64,000 bases of DNA. It comes from Acetobacter peroxydans (GTDB lineage: Bacteria; Pseudomonadota; Alphaproteobacteria; Acetobacterales; Acetobacteraceae). Shown here piece after piece: positions 15,442 through 25,924 of this stretch. The position numbers and the translations under genes are program-made. Position 1 is the first letter of the stretch; every line of letters starts with the position of its first letter. Where the stretch lies: NCBI RefSeq assembly GCF_006539345.1, contig NZ_BJMV01000006.1, positions 118,578 to 182,577 of the forward strand, given 5' to 3'. The notes under the pieces were generated by a model. The model was not told the origin of the DNA. It ran no database searches and saw only the letters and a program-made list of their open reading frames with translations.

Positions 15442-17916
15442 TCAGGCGGCGGGTGGACGGGGCCTGTCGGGCATGGCGTCCAGCGCCAGATGCATGGGAA
15501 TACCCGGCGGCGAGGTCGTGTAGGCGGTAGGAACGTAGAATTTGATGTTAGCCTGCGTCATCCGCAGGGCGATCCGGCGGTAGAACTCACGCTGCACCTT
15601 CCACTTCATCATCGGTGCGGTCTTGATGATGCCAATCAGCACGGCTCCATCCTGATCGGATTTGTCCACGCCCAGATCGTTGTAATCGGACAGGATCACC
15701 GACGAGAATTCCTCCTCCTTGCGCATTTCCGCAATGGTGTCCTTCATGATCTGCGCGACTTTGACCGAGTCCTCGCTCAGATCAAGCGTCTGCCGCACAA
15801 TGATCTGGTTGAAGTCACGCGCCGTATTGGCGATCGACGTCACGGATGAAAAAGGAATGATGTGCAGGTCGCCATCAAAGGCGCGTACGCGCAGGGTGCG
15901 GATGGACAACTGCTCGACCCACCCGGCTATTCCGCCTGTCGTTACCCAGTCTCCGACCTGTATGGCGTCCTCGGCCAGCATGAAAAAGCCGGTGATGACG
16001 TCCTTGACCAGACTTTGTGAACCAAAGGACAGGCCCACGCCCAGAATACCCGCCCCCGTCAGCAGCGGTGCGACATTGATCCCGATCTGCGACAGCGTGG
16101 TCACTGTCACGAACACGATAATCAGTGTCAGGAGGAACGTGCGGATAATTGGCAGAATAGTCCGCAGCCGCGCAGCCCGTCCTGCCTGAGATGAGGATGC
16201 GTAGCGTGTGATCTGCTTGTTCAGCAGGCCGTTGACAATCTCCCACGCCACGGCGGCGACTGTCATGCCCACAATAAGGCAAAGAGCCGCCCCCAGCAGG
16301 CGCGTGCCGATGGGTGATGAACTGAAGAAGCGGAGCGCGGGAATACCCCAGCTCTGGGCCAGGGCGATGAGGGTGATCAGAATAAGGAATGTCGTCGTGA
16401 TCCGGCGCACAAAAGGATAATAGAAGTCAGCCCGTTGTTGCAGGTCTGGGTATTGGGCCTGTAGCTCGGGGCTGACACGAAATAGCCTGTCCTGAAGGCC
16501 ATAGACCAGCAGCGCCAGCACGCGCGACAGCACCAGAAAGAGCAGGCTGAGCAGCGTGCCGCGCAGAATCCATTGGTAGCCGCCCTTGAGATGCGCCGCC
16601 CAGACAAACCACAGCGCCATGTCCAGGAACATGACCGGCACCCACCATAGCCGTGCCAGAGAACTGGCAAAGGCCCACAGCGCGTTTTTGCGTCGCCATT
16701 CCTCGGAGGGCTGGAGGGCCGAGCCGACAATGGAGCGAATACGCCAGATAAACGCGGCAATGATCAGATGCTGGATCAGCACCACGGCACGCAGCATGGC
16801 GTCCACGCCACGCGGGGCCATGTCGAGCTCACCACCCAGTGTCGAGAGGCAGATCACCAGCGAAGGAGCGGCTACCAGCACGTTCCACCAGCGGGTGAGC
16901 AGGCGGGCCGTGGTGTCCGAGGCCGGAACGAGCCTGATAACGGGCGAGCGCGGCGCCAGTGTGGTTTCCACAACCAGATACAACCCGCGCGCGATGGCGT
17001 AGGCGTTGATCAGGGTCAGCGTGACAGTGCTGGCCTGATCGGTGGTGGTCAGGAACTCGGCTCCCAGATAGCCCAGCAGCAGGCATACGCCCACGGGCAC
17101 GAGCTTGATCAAAAAATGAAGCCCGTTATAGGGCACACGCACGAGGTACCGCAGCACTTCGTTGCCGCGTCGCTGGTCTGTCTCGCGCGCCTGAACGGAG
17201 TCCTGCTCGGTCTCGTCGCGGGTTTCGGAGGCGCTTTCCTGTATGCTGGCGGCGGCCTGCGCCATGGCCTGCCGGGCCTCGCGCGCCTCGGCATGGCGTG
17301 TGACGGAAAGGAGTGGCCGCCTCAGGAGGATGCTGGCGCCCCGTTCGGCCAGCAGGGCGGCGGCCAGAATGAGAAAGGCCCGTGTGAAGGAATCCGTGAG
17401 CGTCTGGCGTAGGTCGGGCGTATGGAGCACATGGCGCATCCACACCCCAACAACGCCCAGATCCTTGAACAGGCTGGTAAAGTTCTGGATGTAGGCGTGC
17501 GCCTTGTCACCCAGCACGCCGAGTTCGGAATGGACATCCGTGTCCAGCACAGCCTGAGCGGAGGGGGCACTGGCTTTTTGCGCGGTAGCGGGGGCCGCAG
17601 GCAGCCCTTTGGCCATGAGTGAGAGAGTCCGGGTGAACTCCGCGCGTTTCTGCGGGTCGTTCAGAACGGAGAGAAGCTGCTGAGCGTCCTGCTGGCTGAG
17701 CCCGCCTGCGGCTGGTGCGGTGGCGGTTGTATCGGCGGCGCGCGCGCCGGGGTTCAGGCTCAGCAGGCCGAGGCAGAGCCCCGCCAGTATCATAAGCGTT
17801 CTGAACAGGCGGGAGGGGGTGCGTTTCTGTCCTTCATGGCCGGAGGGGCGGGCGCGGGACGGGGTGGCCGTAGCACGCGTGAGAAAACGGGTCTGGTCCA
17901 GGCTGGCTGTTACCAT
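15442..17916 (-). CDS. Large MscS-family mechanosensitive channel
   Basis: 824 residues: an N-terminal basic then hydrophobic leader (TLMILAGLCLGLLSLNPGARA) that looks like a signal peptide, a periplasmic helical region, about ten membrane segments, then the MscS core. The pore-lining helix is recognisable in LTGAGILGVGLSFGSQSLVKDVITGFFMLAEDAIQVGDWV, followed by the beta domain (VRAFDGDLHIIPFSSVTSIAN). Likely role: emergency ion release on hypo-osmotic shock. The ATG at 17916 has AGGA nine bases upstream; an ATG three codons earlier lacks spacing. A terminator lies just upstream, so it has its own promoter. Confidence 0.9.
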   Translation of the reverse strand: MVTASLDQTRFLTRATATPSRARPSGHEGQKRTPSRLFRTLMILAGLCLGLLSLNPGARAADTTATAPAAGGLSQQDAQQLLSVLNDPQKRAEFTRTLSLMAKGLPAAPATAQKASAPSAQAVLDTDVHSELGVLGDKAHAYIQNFTSLFKDLGVVGVWMRHVLHTPDLRQTLTDSFTRAFLILAAALLAERGASILLRRPLLSVTRHAEAREARQAMAQAAASIQESASETRDETEQDSVQARETDQRRGNEVLRYLVRVPYNGLHFLIKLVPVGVCLLLGYLGAEFLTTTDQASTVTLTLINAYAIARGLYLVVETTLAPRSPVIRLVPASDTTARLLTRWWNVLVAAPSLVICLSTLGGELDMAPRGVDAMLRAVVLIQHLIIAAFIWRIRSIVGSALQPSEEWRRKNALWAFASSLARLWWVPVMFLDMALWFVWAAHLKGGYQWILRGTLLSLLFLVLSRVLALLVYGLQDRLFRVSPELQAQYPDLQQRADFYYPFVRRITTTFLILITLIALAQSWGIPALRFFSSSPIGTRLLGAALCLIVGMTVAAVAWEIVNGLLNKQITRYASSSQAGRAARLRTILPIIRTFLLTLIIVFVTVTTLSQIGINVAPLLTGAGILGVGLSFGSQSLVKDVITGFFMLAEDAIQVGDWVTTGGIAGWVEQLSIRTLRVRAFDGDLHIIPFSSVTSIANTARDFNQIIVRQTLDLSEDSVKVAQIMKDTIAEMRKEEEFSSVILSDYNDLGVDKSDQDGAVLIGIIKTAPMMKWKVQREFYRRIALRMTQANIKFYVPTAYTTSPPGIPMHLALDAMPDRPRPPAA

Positions 17917-17949
17917 GGGTGCCATTCCTTTTTCTGATGAAGGAGCAGG

Positions 17950-17985
17950 AAAAAAAGTAGCCCCGCCCGAAACGGACGGGGCTAC
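17950..17985 (-). terminator. Rho-independent terminator after the RDD gene
   Basis: Read on the minus strand: GTAGCCCCG, an 11-base loop that can itself pair as CCG/CGG, CGGGGCTAC, then a run of seven T. It ends the ppiC/argJ/RDD direction of transcription before the MscS gene. Confidence 0.9.
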
Positions 17986-18003
17986 GCGGACGCGTGTTCA
18001 GCC

Positions 18004-18660
18004 CTAGGGGGTGAAGGATACGGTGCGCGGCTCGTCGTGGCGGACAACCAGCGTGCCCGCGATCAGGTCATGCAGGCCCTGTTTACGGCGGGTGAAGGCC
18101 ACCATCAGTACGCCGATATACAGGAACGGGAACGAGATGAAGGCCTTGATGGCAAACCGCACTGTCGCGCGTAGCAGCGAAATGCGCTCACCCGAGAGGG
18201 TGACAACTCTCAGGCGACACAGCCGTTTGCCGGGTGTGGCCTCCATGCGAGAGGATTCGAACAGGATGAAATACAGCGCAGGCAGCAGCGCCAGCAGCAC
18301 GCTGCCGGACGTCTGCCAGTTGCCGGTCTGGATATGTGGCACCAGCACGGACACACCATGCAGCAGGTGGTCGTAAGGCTGCGCGCTGTCCGTCAGGGCT
18401 GCGATATCCACCACGTTGGTGGACTGGCCATCCAGCGGCAGTTCCTGCCAGCGGACGGAAACTTCAGGCCCTACGAACAGCCCTGCCACGCCTTCGGCTA
18501 CGGAAAGCAGCACGGTATCAATCAGAAACGCCCAGACGCGCCACCAGAACCCGGCGTAAATCCAGACCGGGGCCTGAGGGCTGAACCATGCGCCGTTATC
18601 CGAGGCGGATGAAGCGGCGGGGGCTGCGCCCCAGCCGGGGGGCGGCGTAAATGTGGACAT
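18004..18660 (-). CDS. RDD-family membrane protein
   Basis: 218 residues with an RDD domain: the first membrane segment carries the family's characteristic Arg and Asp (FWWRVWAFLIDTVLLSV), and later segments include ALLPALYFILFESS, MEATPGKRLCRLRVV and FPFLYIGVLMVAFTRRKQGLHDLIAGTLVV, the last being the typical C-terminal signature. The first 30 residues are Pro/Ala/Ser-rich and cytoplasmic. Function of the family is poorly defined, possibly transport. It lies 18 bases downstream of argJ and is probably co-transcribed with it. Confidence 0.88.
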   Translation of the reverse strand: MSTFTPPPGWGAAPAASSASDNGAWFSPQAPVWIYAGFWWRVWAFLIDTVLLSVAEGVAGLFVGPEVSVRWQELPLDGQSTNVVDIAALTDSAQPYDHLLHGVSVLVPHIQTGNWQTSGSVLLALLPALYFILFESSRMEATPGKRLCRLRVVTLSGERISLLRATVRFAIKAFISFPFLYIGVLMVAFTRRKQGLHDLIAGTLVVRHDEPRTVSFTP

Positions 18661-18678
18661 TGAAGCCTGCTCCGGGTT

Positions 18679-19920
18679 TCAGCTCCGGTAGGAGCCATTG
18701 ATGTCGATATAGCCGTGGGTCAGGTCGCAGCTCCAGGCGCGGGCGCGGCCTTCGCCCAGACCCAGATCAACGGCGATGGAGATTTCCTGTCCCTTCATGT
18801 GCGCAACCACCGGGGTTTCGTCGTAGCCATCGCGCACTGTGCCGTTCTGGGCGATGCATACCCCGCCGATGGAAACGCTCAGCGTATCACGGTCGGCGGG
18901 TTCACCGCATTTGCCAACAGCCATGACAATACGGCCCCAGTTGGCATCTTCTCCCGCGATGGCAGTCTTCACCAGGGGCGAGTTGCCGATAGCCATGGCC
19001 ACGCGCCAGGCGGATTCGTCCGAAACCGCGCCGGTTACGTCAATGGTCATGAGCTTGGTCGCCCCTTCTCCATCGCGGATCACCATCAGGGCCAGTTCTT
19101 CCAGCAGGCTGTCCAGCGCCTGACGGAAGTCCGCCAGTTCCGGGGCATCGGCCGAGGCGCTGGCGGGTGGGGCGTTGCCCGCTGCACCCGTGGCGAACAG
19201 CAGCACCATGTCGGAGGTGGAGGTGTCGGAATCAACCGTAATGCAGTTGAACGTCCGTTTGACGCCAGCCGACAGCATCGACTGAAGAAGTGGCGCGGGC
19301 AGGACGGCGTCCGTTGCCACAAAGGACAGCATGGTGGCCATGTCGGGCGCGATCATGCCGCTGCCTTTGGCCATGCCCTGAATGGTCACTTTAACCCCGC
19401 CCAGCATAGCTGTGCGCCGCGCGGCCTTGGGGAAGGTGTCGGTTGTCATGATCCCGCGGGCCGCGGCTTCCCATCCGGTTTCGCTCAGCGCGTCATACAG
19501 GGCGGGCAGGGCGGTGGTAATGCGTTCGGCAGGCAGGATTTCGCCAATAACGCCGGTTGAGGCCAGATAGACCTCATCTGCCGTGCAGCGGGTAAGAGCC
19601 GCCGTGGCCTGCGCTGTCTGCTCGCAGGTTTCACGTCCGGCGCGGCCTGTGAACACGTTGGCATTGCCCGCGTTCACGACCAGCGCGCGTGCCCGGCCAG
19701 CAGGCAGGATGGCGCGGCACCAGTCCACCGGAGCACCGGGGCATTTGGAGCGTGTGAAAACCCCTGCCACCGTGGTGCCGGGGTCAAATTCCGCCAGCAC
19801 AAGGTCCGTACGGCCCTTGTAGCGGATTCCTGCGGCAATGGCTCCCAGACGGACCCCGCGAACCGGGCCCAGTGCAGGCAGGGGGAGAGCAAGCGGAGAA
19901 ACGGGAAGAGGCTGCGCCAT
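18679..19920 (-). CDS. argJ: Bifunctional glutamate N-acetyltransferase/amino-acid acetyltransferase (ornithine acetyltransferase)
   Basis: ArgJ recycles the acetyl group from N-acetylornithine to glutamate in arginine synthesis, and in many bacteria also acetylates glutamate from acetyl-CoA. The precursor self-cleaves: the cleavage site is visible in GSGMIAPDMATMLSF, between Ala195 and the nucleophilic Thr196. Other family blocks are NAGNANVFTG, STGVIGE, CITVDSDTSTSDMV and a C-terminal DLTHGYIDINGSYRS. I start at the ATG at 19920 (MAQPLP), giving 413 residues; 20 extra codons upstream are open. It follows the parvulin gene. Confidence 0.95.
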   Translation of the reverse strand: MAQPLPVSPLALPLPALGPVRGVRLGAIAAGIRYKGRTDLVLAEFDPGTTVAGVFTRSKCPGAPVDWCRAILPAGRARALVVNAGNANVFTGRAGRETCEQTAQATAALTRCTADEVYLASTGVIGEILPAERITTALPALYDALSETGWEAAARGIMTTDTFPKAARRTAMLGGVKVTIQGMAKGSGMIAPDMATMLSFVATDAVLPAPLLQSMLSAGVKRTFNCITVDSDTSTSDMVLLFATGAAGNAPPASASADAPELADFRQALDSLLEELALMVIRDGEGATKLMTIDVTGAVSDESAWRVAMAIGNSPLVKTAIAGEDANWGRIVMAVGKCGEPADRDTLSVSIGGVCIAQNGTVRDGYDETPVVAHMKGQEISIAVDLGLGEGRARAWSCDLTHGYIDINGSYRS

Positions 19921-19964
19921 GAGGCGGAATCCTTGGACGGTAAGGACTGGTGGGTAGAATGGAA

Positions 19965-19989
19965 GACGGGCGGGTATCATACCCGCCCG
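19965..19989. terminator. Perfect 11-bp inverted repeat between ppiC-like gene and argJ
   Basis: ACGGGCGGGTA, 3-base loop, TACCCGCCCGT. It could be a terminator or attenuating hairpin between the two minus-strand genes, or protect a transcript end. No T-run follows, so function is uncertain. Confidence 0.5.
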
Positions 19990-20047
19990 TATCGTACGCA
20001 GCCACCCCGTGGCGGCATGGGCCGCTACAGGGAGGTATATGCGTGAC

Positions 20048-20992
20048 TTATTTCTTGGCAGGCGCCTCGGCCCCGGTTGCGGCGGCCGGGGTTTCGGGCA
20101 ACTGCTTGCCGGTGGTGGGGTCGAATCGCACGATTTTCACATGCGACGCGGCCTTGTCCACGGCTTCACGCACGTATTTCTGGATCAGGGCCTGACGGAT
20201 CTTGTCACGCACGGAGTCCAGAGACGGCACGGGGTCTGTGCGGGTGTCCAGCACCTGAATGACGTGATAGCCATACTGGCTCTTGACTGGCGTGGTGCTG
20301 ATATCGCCCTTTTTCATGGCGAAGGCGGCATCGGCAAAGGCGGGGATCATGTCGCCCTTCTTGAACCAGCCCAGATCGCCACCGTTCTGCTGGGCGCTGC
20401 CCTTGTCGGTGGAAAGCTCGGCGGCCAGCTTGCCGAAGTCGGCGCCGGCTTTCAGCTTCTTGATGACATCCAGCGCCTCGGCTTCGGTCTTGAGCAGGAT
20501 GTGACGGGCGTGCACTTCCTTTTCCGGAGCCTTGTTGGCGTAATTTTCTTCATAATACTTCGTCAGTTCCGCATCGGTCAGGTGCGGCATGACCGACTGC
20601 GACAGCCAGGCGTTCTGCAGCGCCGTATCGGCGGCAGAGGTCATCAGCTTCTGGGTTTCGGGCTTCTTGTCCAGCCCGTCCTTGTGCGCCGCGATCAGGA
20701 TTGCCTTCTGGTCGATCAACTGGTTGACCAGCATGGGAATGATGACGTTGGGCGGGAGCTGGCGCATCTGCGGGGGGATGCTGCCTGCGGCTTCCTGCAC
20801 GTCCGCCAGGGTGATTTTTTCACCGTTCACGGTTGCCACGACAGAGGCCGGGTCGGTCGGCTTTTCCTTGTCGGCAGCCGGGGCCGCCGCGGGAGGAGAA
20901 GCGGGGTCGGCCGCATGGGAGGGATAAGCCAGCAGGGATGTGCCAAGCAGGGCGGCTGTCGCCAGCCCGGACGCGTAGGACGTGAACCGCAT
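20048..20992 (-). CDS. Periplasmic parvulin-type peptidyl-prolyl isomerase (PpiC/PrsA/SurA-like)
   Basis: 314 residues. A Sec signal peptide (MRFTSYASGLATAALLGTSLLAYPSHA) is followed by a Pro/Ala linker, a SurA/PrsA-type chaperone segment (VNGEKITLADVQEAAGSIP), then one rotamase domain at about 150-250 (ARHILLKTEAEALDVIKKLKAG, SAQQNGGDLGWFKKGDMIPAFADAAFAM, KSQYGYHVIQVLD). It should help fold exported proteins in the periplasm. The ATG at 20992 is chosen because it starts the signal peptide. It is divergent from secA, which suits a shared export role. Confidence 0.93.
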   Translation of the reverse strand: MRFTSYASGLATAALLGTSLLAYPSHAADPASPPAAAPAADKEKPTDPASVVATVNGEKITLADVQEAAGSIPPQMRQLPPNVIIPMLVNQLIDQKAILIAAHKDGLDKKPETQKLMTSAADTALQNAWLSQSVMPHLTDAELTKYYEENYANKAPEKEVHARHILLKTEAEALDVIKKLKAGADFGKLAAELSTDKGSAQQNGGDLGWFKKGDMIPAFADAAFAMKKGDISTTPVKSQYGYHVIQVLDTRTDPVPSLDSVRDKIRQALIQKYVREAVDKAASHVKIVRFDPTTGKQLPETPAAATGAEAPAKK

Positions 20993-21285
20993 GAAATCAG
21001 AACCTTGCGCAGGTAAAAACTGTCTACTCTGTATGAAGGAGCCTAACCGGCCCGGCAAGTCCTGTTTCTTGTGGCTGCATTCTGTCGCCAGCCGCGTGCG
21101 GAGCCGGAGACAGGGCCGCGTGGGGGACATAAAGGCGGGGGTTGGTTGACCGCAGACCGGCCCGGTCCTATTTTGCGGAGCAAGCCACGCCCCACGACAG
21201 GCCTGCGCGCGCTGGTGCCATCGCCTGTCCGGCAGGCGTCATGGATGTGTCATTCGTAAGGCGGCTCAGTTCCGGAAAGGTGTTC

Positions 21286-24012
21286 ATGTTTTCTCGCGTC
21301 ATCCGCGCCCTGTTTGGTACTGCCAATGAGCGGAAACTCAAGGGTTTCCAGCGCCGCGTACAGGAAATCAACGCGCTTGAACCGCAGATCCAGGCTCTGG
21401 ATGATGCAGCCCTTGCCGCAAAAACCCAGGAATTCCGTGCCCGTCTGGGCAATGGCGCCACGCTGGACGACCTTCTGCCCGAGGCTTTTGCCGTTACGCG
21501 TGAAGCGGCGCGGCGCGTGCTGGGGATGCGGCATTTCGATGTCCAGCTTATCGGCGGCATGGTGCTGCATTCAGGCCGGATTGCGGAAATGCGCACCGGC
21601 GAGGGCAAAACCCTTGTGGCAACGCTGTCCGTCTATCTCAGCGCGCTCTCGGGCAAGGGCGTGCATGTCGTTACGGTCAATGACTATCTGGCCGCGCGCG
21701 ATGCCGCCGAAATGGGGCGGCTGTACGAATTTCTGGGCCTGACCACGGGCGTGATTGTGCCCAATATGCCTGACGAAGCCCGCAGGCAGGCCTATGCCGC
21801 TGATATTACCTACGGCACCAACAACGAATTCGGCTTCGACTACCTGCGTGACAACATGAAGTACCATCTGAACGAAATGGTTCAGAGGCCCTTCCATCAC
21901 GCGATTGTGGACGAGGTGGACTCGATCCTCATTGATGAAGCGCGCACGCCGCTGATCATCTCTGGCCCAGCGGAAGATAGCTCCGACCTGTACCGCGTGG
22001 TGGACGCGGTGGTGAGCGAACTGGTGCGCGACGAAACGGCCTATGAGAAGGACGAGAAGTTCCGTACCGTCATTCTGACCGACACCGGGTCGGAACAGGT
22101 GGAAGACCTGCTCCGTGCTGCCGGCGTTCTGGGCGAAGGCGGGCTGTATGACCTGCATCACGTGGCCGTGGTGCACCATGTGCAGCAGTCGCTGCGCGCC
22201 CATACGCTGTTTGCGCGGGATGTGGATTACATCGTGCGCGGCGGCAAGGTGGTGATCATCGACGAGTTCACCGGCCGCATGATGGAAGGCCGCCGGTATT
22301 CCGATGGTCTGCATCAGGCGCTCGAAGCCAAGGAACATGTCGAGGTCCAGCAGGAAAACCAGACGCTGGCCTCCATCACCTTCCAGAACTTCTTCCGGCT
22401 TTATCCGCGCCTGTCGGGCATGACCGGCACCGCCATGACGGAAGCCGACGAATTTGCCGAGATCTACAATCTCGACGTGGTGGCCATCCCCACCAACCGG
22501 CCTGTGTCCCGTAAGGACGAGGATGATGAAATCTACCTGACCGAAGCCGAAAAATTCGGCGCGGTGGTGGCGCTCATCCGTGCGGTGCATGAACGCGGGC
22601 AGCCCATTCTTGTCGGCACCACGTCCATCGAGAAAAGCGAGGCCCTGTCGGACCTGCTCAAGCGCGAGAACGTGCCGCATAATGTGCTCAATGCGCGTTT
22701 CCACGAGATGGAAGCCAGGATTGTCGCGCAGGCCGGCGCGCCGGGCGCCATTACCATTGCCACCAACATGGCCGGGCGCGGCACGGACATCAAACTGGGC
22801 GGCAACGTGGAAATGCTGATCGCTCAGGAACTGGGCGATGCGCCCGAAGGCCCCGAACGTGAGGCCGCCGAGCAGGCCATTCGCGCCCGTGTGGCGCGTG
22901 ATCACGAAATCGTGCGGGCGGCGGGCGGATTGTACGTCATTGGCACCGAGCGGCACGAAAGCCGCCGGATCGACAACCAGTTGCGCGGCCGTGCCGGACG
23001 GCAGGGCGATCCGGGCAATTCGCGCTTCTTCATTTCGCTTCAGGATGACCTGATGCGGATTTTCGGCTCCGACCGCATGAGCGGCATGTTCCAGAAAATG
23101 GGCATGAAGGAGGGCGAGGCCATTGTTCATCCATGGCTGAGCAAGGCGCTGGAGCGTGCGCAGAAAAAGGTCGAAGCCCGTAACTTCGACATGCGCAAGA
23201 ACACGCTCAAATACGACGACGTGATGAATGACCAGCGCAAGGAAGTGTATACCCAGCGCCGCGAGTTCATGGCGACGGAGGATGTCTCCACCATTGTGGC
23301 GGATGCTCAGGATGATGTCGTCGATACGCTGGTGGCCCAGCACATTCCCGAAAAAGCTTTTGCCGAACAGTGGAATGTCGAAGGACTGGCTGAGGACGTA
23401 AAGCGTATTTTCGCGCTTGACCTGCCGCTGGCGGACTGGTCGCGCGAGGATGGCATGGATGCCGAAGGCATGGCCTTGCGGATCAGTCAGGCGGTTACGC
23501 AGGCGCAGGCGGCGCGGGCGGCCAATATCGGCCCTGACCTGATGCGCTTTATTGAAAAACAGGTTCTCCTGACAACCTATGACGCGGTATGGAAGGAGCA
23601 TCTGCACGCGCTGGATCAGCTCCGGCAGGGCATTGGCCTGCGCGCGTACGGGCAGAAAGATCCGCTGAACGAATACAAGCATGAGGCTTTCACGCTGTTC
23701 GCGTTCATGCTGGAGGAAATGCGCCAGCGTGTAGTGTCTCTTATGGCGCGGGTGGAAGTTACGCCCCCGCCGATGGCGATTGATCCGTTCGCGGATACCG
23801 CCGCCATCCATGCGGACCCCGAGGTGCCGGGCTTTGCGGCCAATACGGCCGCGGACCTGACGCCGGGAGCCGCTCCGGCCATGGCAACGCCCATAGGGGG
23901 CAGCGCCATTATGCCGGATGACCCCTCAAGCTGGGGGGAAACGCCCCGTAATGCGCCGTGTCCGTGCGGCTCGGGGCGGAAATACAAGCATTGCCATGGC
24001 CGCGTGCCCTGA
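21286..24012 (+). CDS. secA: Preprotein translocase ATPase subunit
   Basis: SecA drives unfolded proteins through SecYEG. The 908-residue product has Walker A (MRTGEGKT, about 102-109), Walker B/DEAD ([16 protein letters not shown]), the preprotein cross-linking domain, the second NBD ([26 protein letters not shown]), the helical scaffold, and a C-terminal zinc motif [14 protein letters not shown] that binds SecB and phospholipid. I choose the ATG at 21286 with GGAAAGG before it; the frame is open 48 codons upstream but that stretch is not SecA-like. Confidence 0.98.
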   Translation: MFSRVIRALFGTANERKLKGFQRRVQEINALEPQIQALDDAALAAKTQEFRARLGNGATLDDLLPEAFAVTREAARRVLGMRHFDVQLIGGMVLHSGRIAEMRTGEGKTLVATLSVYLSALSGKGVHVVTVNDYLAARDAAEMGRLYEFLGLTTGVIVPNMPDEARRQAYAADITYGTNNEFGFDYLRDNMKYHLNEMVQRPFHHAIVDEVDSILIDEARTPLIISGPAEDSSDLYRVVDAVVSELVRDETAYEKDEKFRTVILTDTGSEQVEDLLRAAGVLGEGGLYDLHHVAVVHHVQQSLRAHTLFARDVDYIVRGGKVVIIDEFTGRMMEGRRYSDGLHQALEAKEHVEVQQENQTLASITFQNFFRLYPRLSGMTGTAMTEADEFAEIYNLDVVAIPTNRPVSRKDEDDEIYLTEAEKFGAVVALIRAVHERGQPILVGTTSIEKSEALSDLLKRENVPHNVLNARFHEMEARIVAQAGAPGAITIATNMAGRGTDIKLGGNVEMLIAQELGDAPEGPEREAAEQAIRARVARDHEIVRAAGGLYVIGTERHESRRIDNQLRGRAGRQGDPGNSRFFISLQDDLMRIFGSDRMSGMFQKMGMKEGEAIVHPWLSKALERAQKKVEARNFDMRKNTLKYDDVMNDQRKEVYTQRREFMATEDVSTIVADAQDDVVDTLVAQHIPEKAFAEQWNVEGLAEDVKRIFALDLPLADWSREDGMDAEGMALRISQAVTQAQAARAANIGPDLMRFIEKQVLLTTYDAVWKEHLHALDQLRQGIGLRAYGQKDPLNEYKHEAFTLFAFMLEEMRQRVVSLMARVEVTPPPMAIDPFADTAAIHADPEVPGFAANTAADLTPGAAPAMATPIGGSAIMPDDPSSWGETPRNAPCPCGSGRKYKHCHGRVP

Positions 24013-24059
24013 TAAGGGGCGTGTGGCGGCACGGCAGTATATAGACAGGGTTAAGGAAT

Positions 24060-24809
24060 ATGGCTGGTCATTCCCAGTTCAAGAACATCATGCACCGCAA
24101 GGGTGCGCAGGATGCCAAGCGCGCCAAGCAGTTTGGCAAGATCATCCGCGAACTGACGGTGTCCACGCGCGCCGGCCTGCCGGACCCGGGTTCTAATCCC
24201 CGGCTGCGCGCGGCTATTGCAGCCGCCCGCGAAGTGAACATGCCCAAGGATACGATCGAGCGCGCGATCAAGAAGGCCAGCGGTGCCGCAGGCGGCGATG
24301 ATTACGTGGAAATCCGTTACGAAGGCTACGGCCCGGCGGGTGTAGCCGTGATTGTGGAAGCCCTGACCGACAACCGTAACCGCACGGCCTCCGATGTGCG
24401 CGCCGCCTTTTCCAAATACGGCGGGTCGCTGGGTGAGGCCAATTCCGTCTCCTTCATGTTCCGCCGTCTGGGTGTGATTGTCTATCCGGCGGCCACCGCT
24501 TCGGAAGATGACATGCTGGAAGCTGCGATTGAAGCCGGGGCCGAAAATGTGGTGAGCACCGCTGCAGGGCACGAGATCACCTGCGAGGTGGAATCGTTCT
24601 TTGCTGTGCGTGACGCGCTTGAAACCCGCTTTGGCGAGCCCGAAAGCGCCAAGCTGGACTGGCGTCCCGAAAATACCGTGACACTGGACGAGGAAAAGGC
24701 GCGCAGCGTGTTCAAGCTGCTCGATGTTCTGGAAGATCACGATGACGTCCAGAACGTGTACGCCAATTTCGATCTGCCGGATGATCTGGCGGAAAAACTG
24801 TCGTCCTGA
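24060..24809 (+). CDS. yebC: YebC/PmpR-family protein (transcriptional regulator / translation factor)
   Basis: 249 residues starting [21 protein letters not shown], the hallmark N-terminus, with domain blocks [28 protein letters not shown] and [23 protein letters not shown]. Family members have been described both as DNA-binding regulators and as ribosome-associated factors that relieve polyproline stalling; the sequence cannot decide. A poly-Pro protein (TolA) is encoded 4 kb downstream. Good ribosome site TTAAGGAAT. It is the first gene of a tight run with ruvCAB, the usual alphaproteobacterial order; ruvC begins 3 bases after its stop. Confidence 0.96.
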   Translation: MAGHSQFKNIMHRKGAQDAKRAKQFGKIIRELTVSTRAGLPDPGSNPRLRAAIAAAREVNMPKDTIERAIKKASGAAGGDDYVEIRYEGYGPAGVAVIVEALTDNRNRTASDVRAAFSKYGGSLGEANSVSFMFRRLGVIVYPAATASEDDMLEAAIEAGAENVVSTAAGHEITCEVESFFAVRDALETRFGEPESAKLDWRPENTVTLDEEKARSVFKLLDVLEDHDDVQNVYANFDLPDDLAEKLSS

Positions 24810-24812
24810 TCC

Positions 24813-25319
24813 GTGGCGCGTTTACTCGGCATTGATCCCGGCCTGCGCTTTACCGGCTGGGGCGTGATCGATGTCGAGGGCAACAGGCTGCGCCACGTCG
24901 CCAACGGCGTGATCGCCACCAATAGTGCCCAGAGCGTGCCTGAGCGCCTGCGCGTGCTGCACGAAAGCCTTTTCGCCCTGATCGACAGGCTGAGCCCTGA
25001 CGAAGCAGCGGTGGAGGAAACCTACGTGAACCGCAACGGTGCCGCCACCCTCAAGCTGGGCTATGCGCGCGGCGTGGCTCTGCTGGCTCCGGCGCTGGCG
25101 GGGCTGGTGGTGGCGGAATACGGGGCGCTGGCGGTCAAGAAGGCGGTGGTGGGCACAGGCTCGGCCGACAAGACACAGGTGGAAATGATGGTGCGCCGCC
25201 TTTTGCCGGGGGTGGAAGTCATCCGGGCCGATGCGTCCGATGCGCTGGCGGTGGCTATCTGCCACGCCCACCATCGCGCCAGCGCGCGGCATATCGCGGC
25301 TGGGGTAAGAATGGCATGA
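24813..25319 (+). CDS. ruvC: Crossover junction endodeoxyribonuclease RuvC
   Basis: Holliday junction resolvase that nicks the junction symmetrically once RuvAB has positioned it. The acidic tetrad is readable: Asp8 (GIDPG), Glu68 (AVEETYV), Asp140 and Asp143 (ADASDALAVAICH). Length 168 residues, normal. The start is a GTG at 24813, three bases after the yebC stop, and the stop overlaps the ruvA ATG as ATGA, so the three ruv genes are translationally coupled. Confidence 0.96.
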   Translation: MARLLGIDPGLRFTGWGVIDVEGNRLRHVANGVIATNSAQSVPERLRVLHESLFALIDRLSPDEAAVEETYVNRNGAATLKLGYARGVALLAPALAGLVVAEYGALAVKKAVVGTGSADKTQVEMMVRRLLPGVEVIRADASDALAVAICHAHHRASARHIAAGVRMA

Positions 25320-25924
25320 TAGCGTTTCTGTGCGGACTGGTGATCCAGGTTGAAACCGGAAGCTGCGTGGTGGACGTGAATGGCGTGGGCTACCTGCTGG
25401 CCGCCTCCACGCGCACGCTGGCGGCGCTGCCCAGCCCTCCCGAAAAAGCCCGTATTCTGGTTGAAACCGTGGTGCGTGAAGATGCCATCCTGCTCTACGG
25501 TTTTGCCGAGAGCGCTGAACGGGCATGGTTCCGGCTGCTGACAGCGGTGCAGGGGGTGGGGGCCAAGGTGGCGCTGGCCATCCTGTCTACCCTCTCGCCC
25601 GGCGAACTGGTGGCGGTGCTGAGCGCCTCGGACAAGGCCAGCCTGACACGGGCTCCCGGCGTGGGCGGGCGTCTGGCGGAACGGATCATTACCGAATTGC
25701 GTGACAAGGCGGGTCGTATGCCCGGCGCCGGGTCCGAGATTGTCCTGCCTGCGAGCGCAACGCCAGAAGGCGGGGTCGAGGCGGATGCCCTGCTGGCGCT
25801 GGCGGGGCTTGGCTTCCGCCGGGTGGAGGCCCTGCCTGTTCTGCGGCGTGTGCTGGAGGCCCATGGGCCCGGCGCGACGCTTGACGCGGTGCTGCGCGAC
25901 AGCCTGAGGGATCTGGCCCGATGA
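25316..25924 (+). CDS. ruvA: Holliday junction branch migration subunit RuvA
   Basis: Tetrameric junction-binding protein that loads RuvB. The 202-residue product has the OB-fold domain I ([32 protein letters not shown]), the two helix-hairpin-helix motifs ([38 protein letters not shown]) and, after a linker, the C-terminal RuvB-binding domain III ([22 protein letters not shown]). Both ends overlap neighbours by 4 bases. Confidence 0.96.
   Translation: MIAFLCGLVIQVETGSCVVDVNGVGYLLAASTRTLAALPSPPEKARILVETVVREDAILLYGFAESAERAWFRLLTAVQGVGAKVALAILSTLSPGELVAVLSASDKASLTRAPGVGGRLAERIITELRDKAGRMPGAGSEIVLPASATPEGGVEADALLALAGLGFRRVEALPVLRRVLEAHGPGATLDAVLRDSLRDLAR

Noticed and set aside
21571..23811. 746-codon open frame antisense to secA
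   Set aside because: High-GC codon bias opens the antisense frame; secA on the plus strand has all family motifs, and the antisense product is His/Arg/Gly-rich without any domain.
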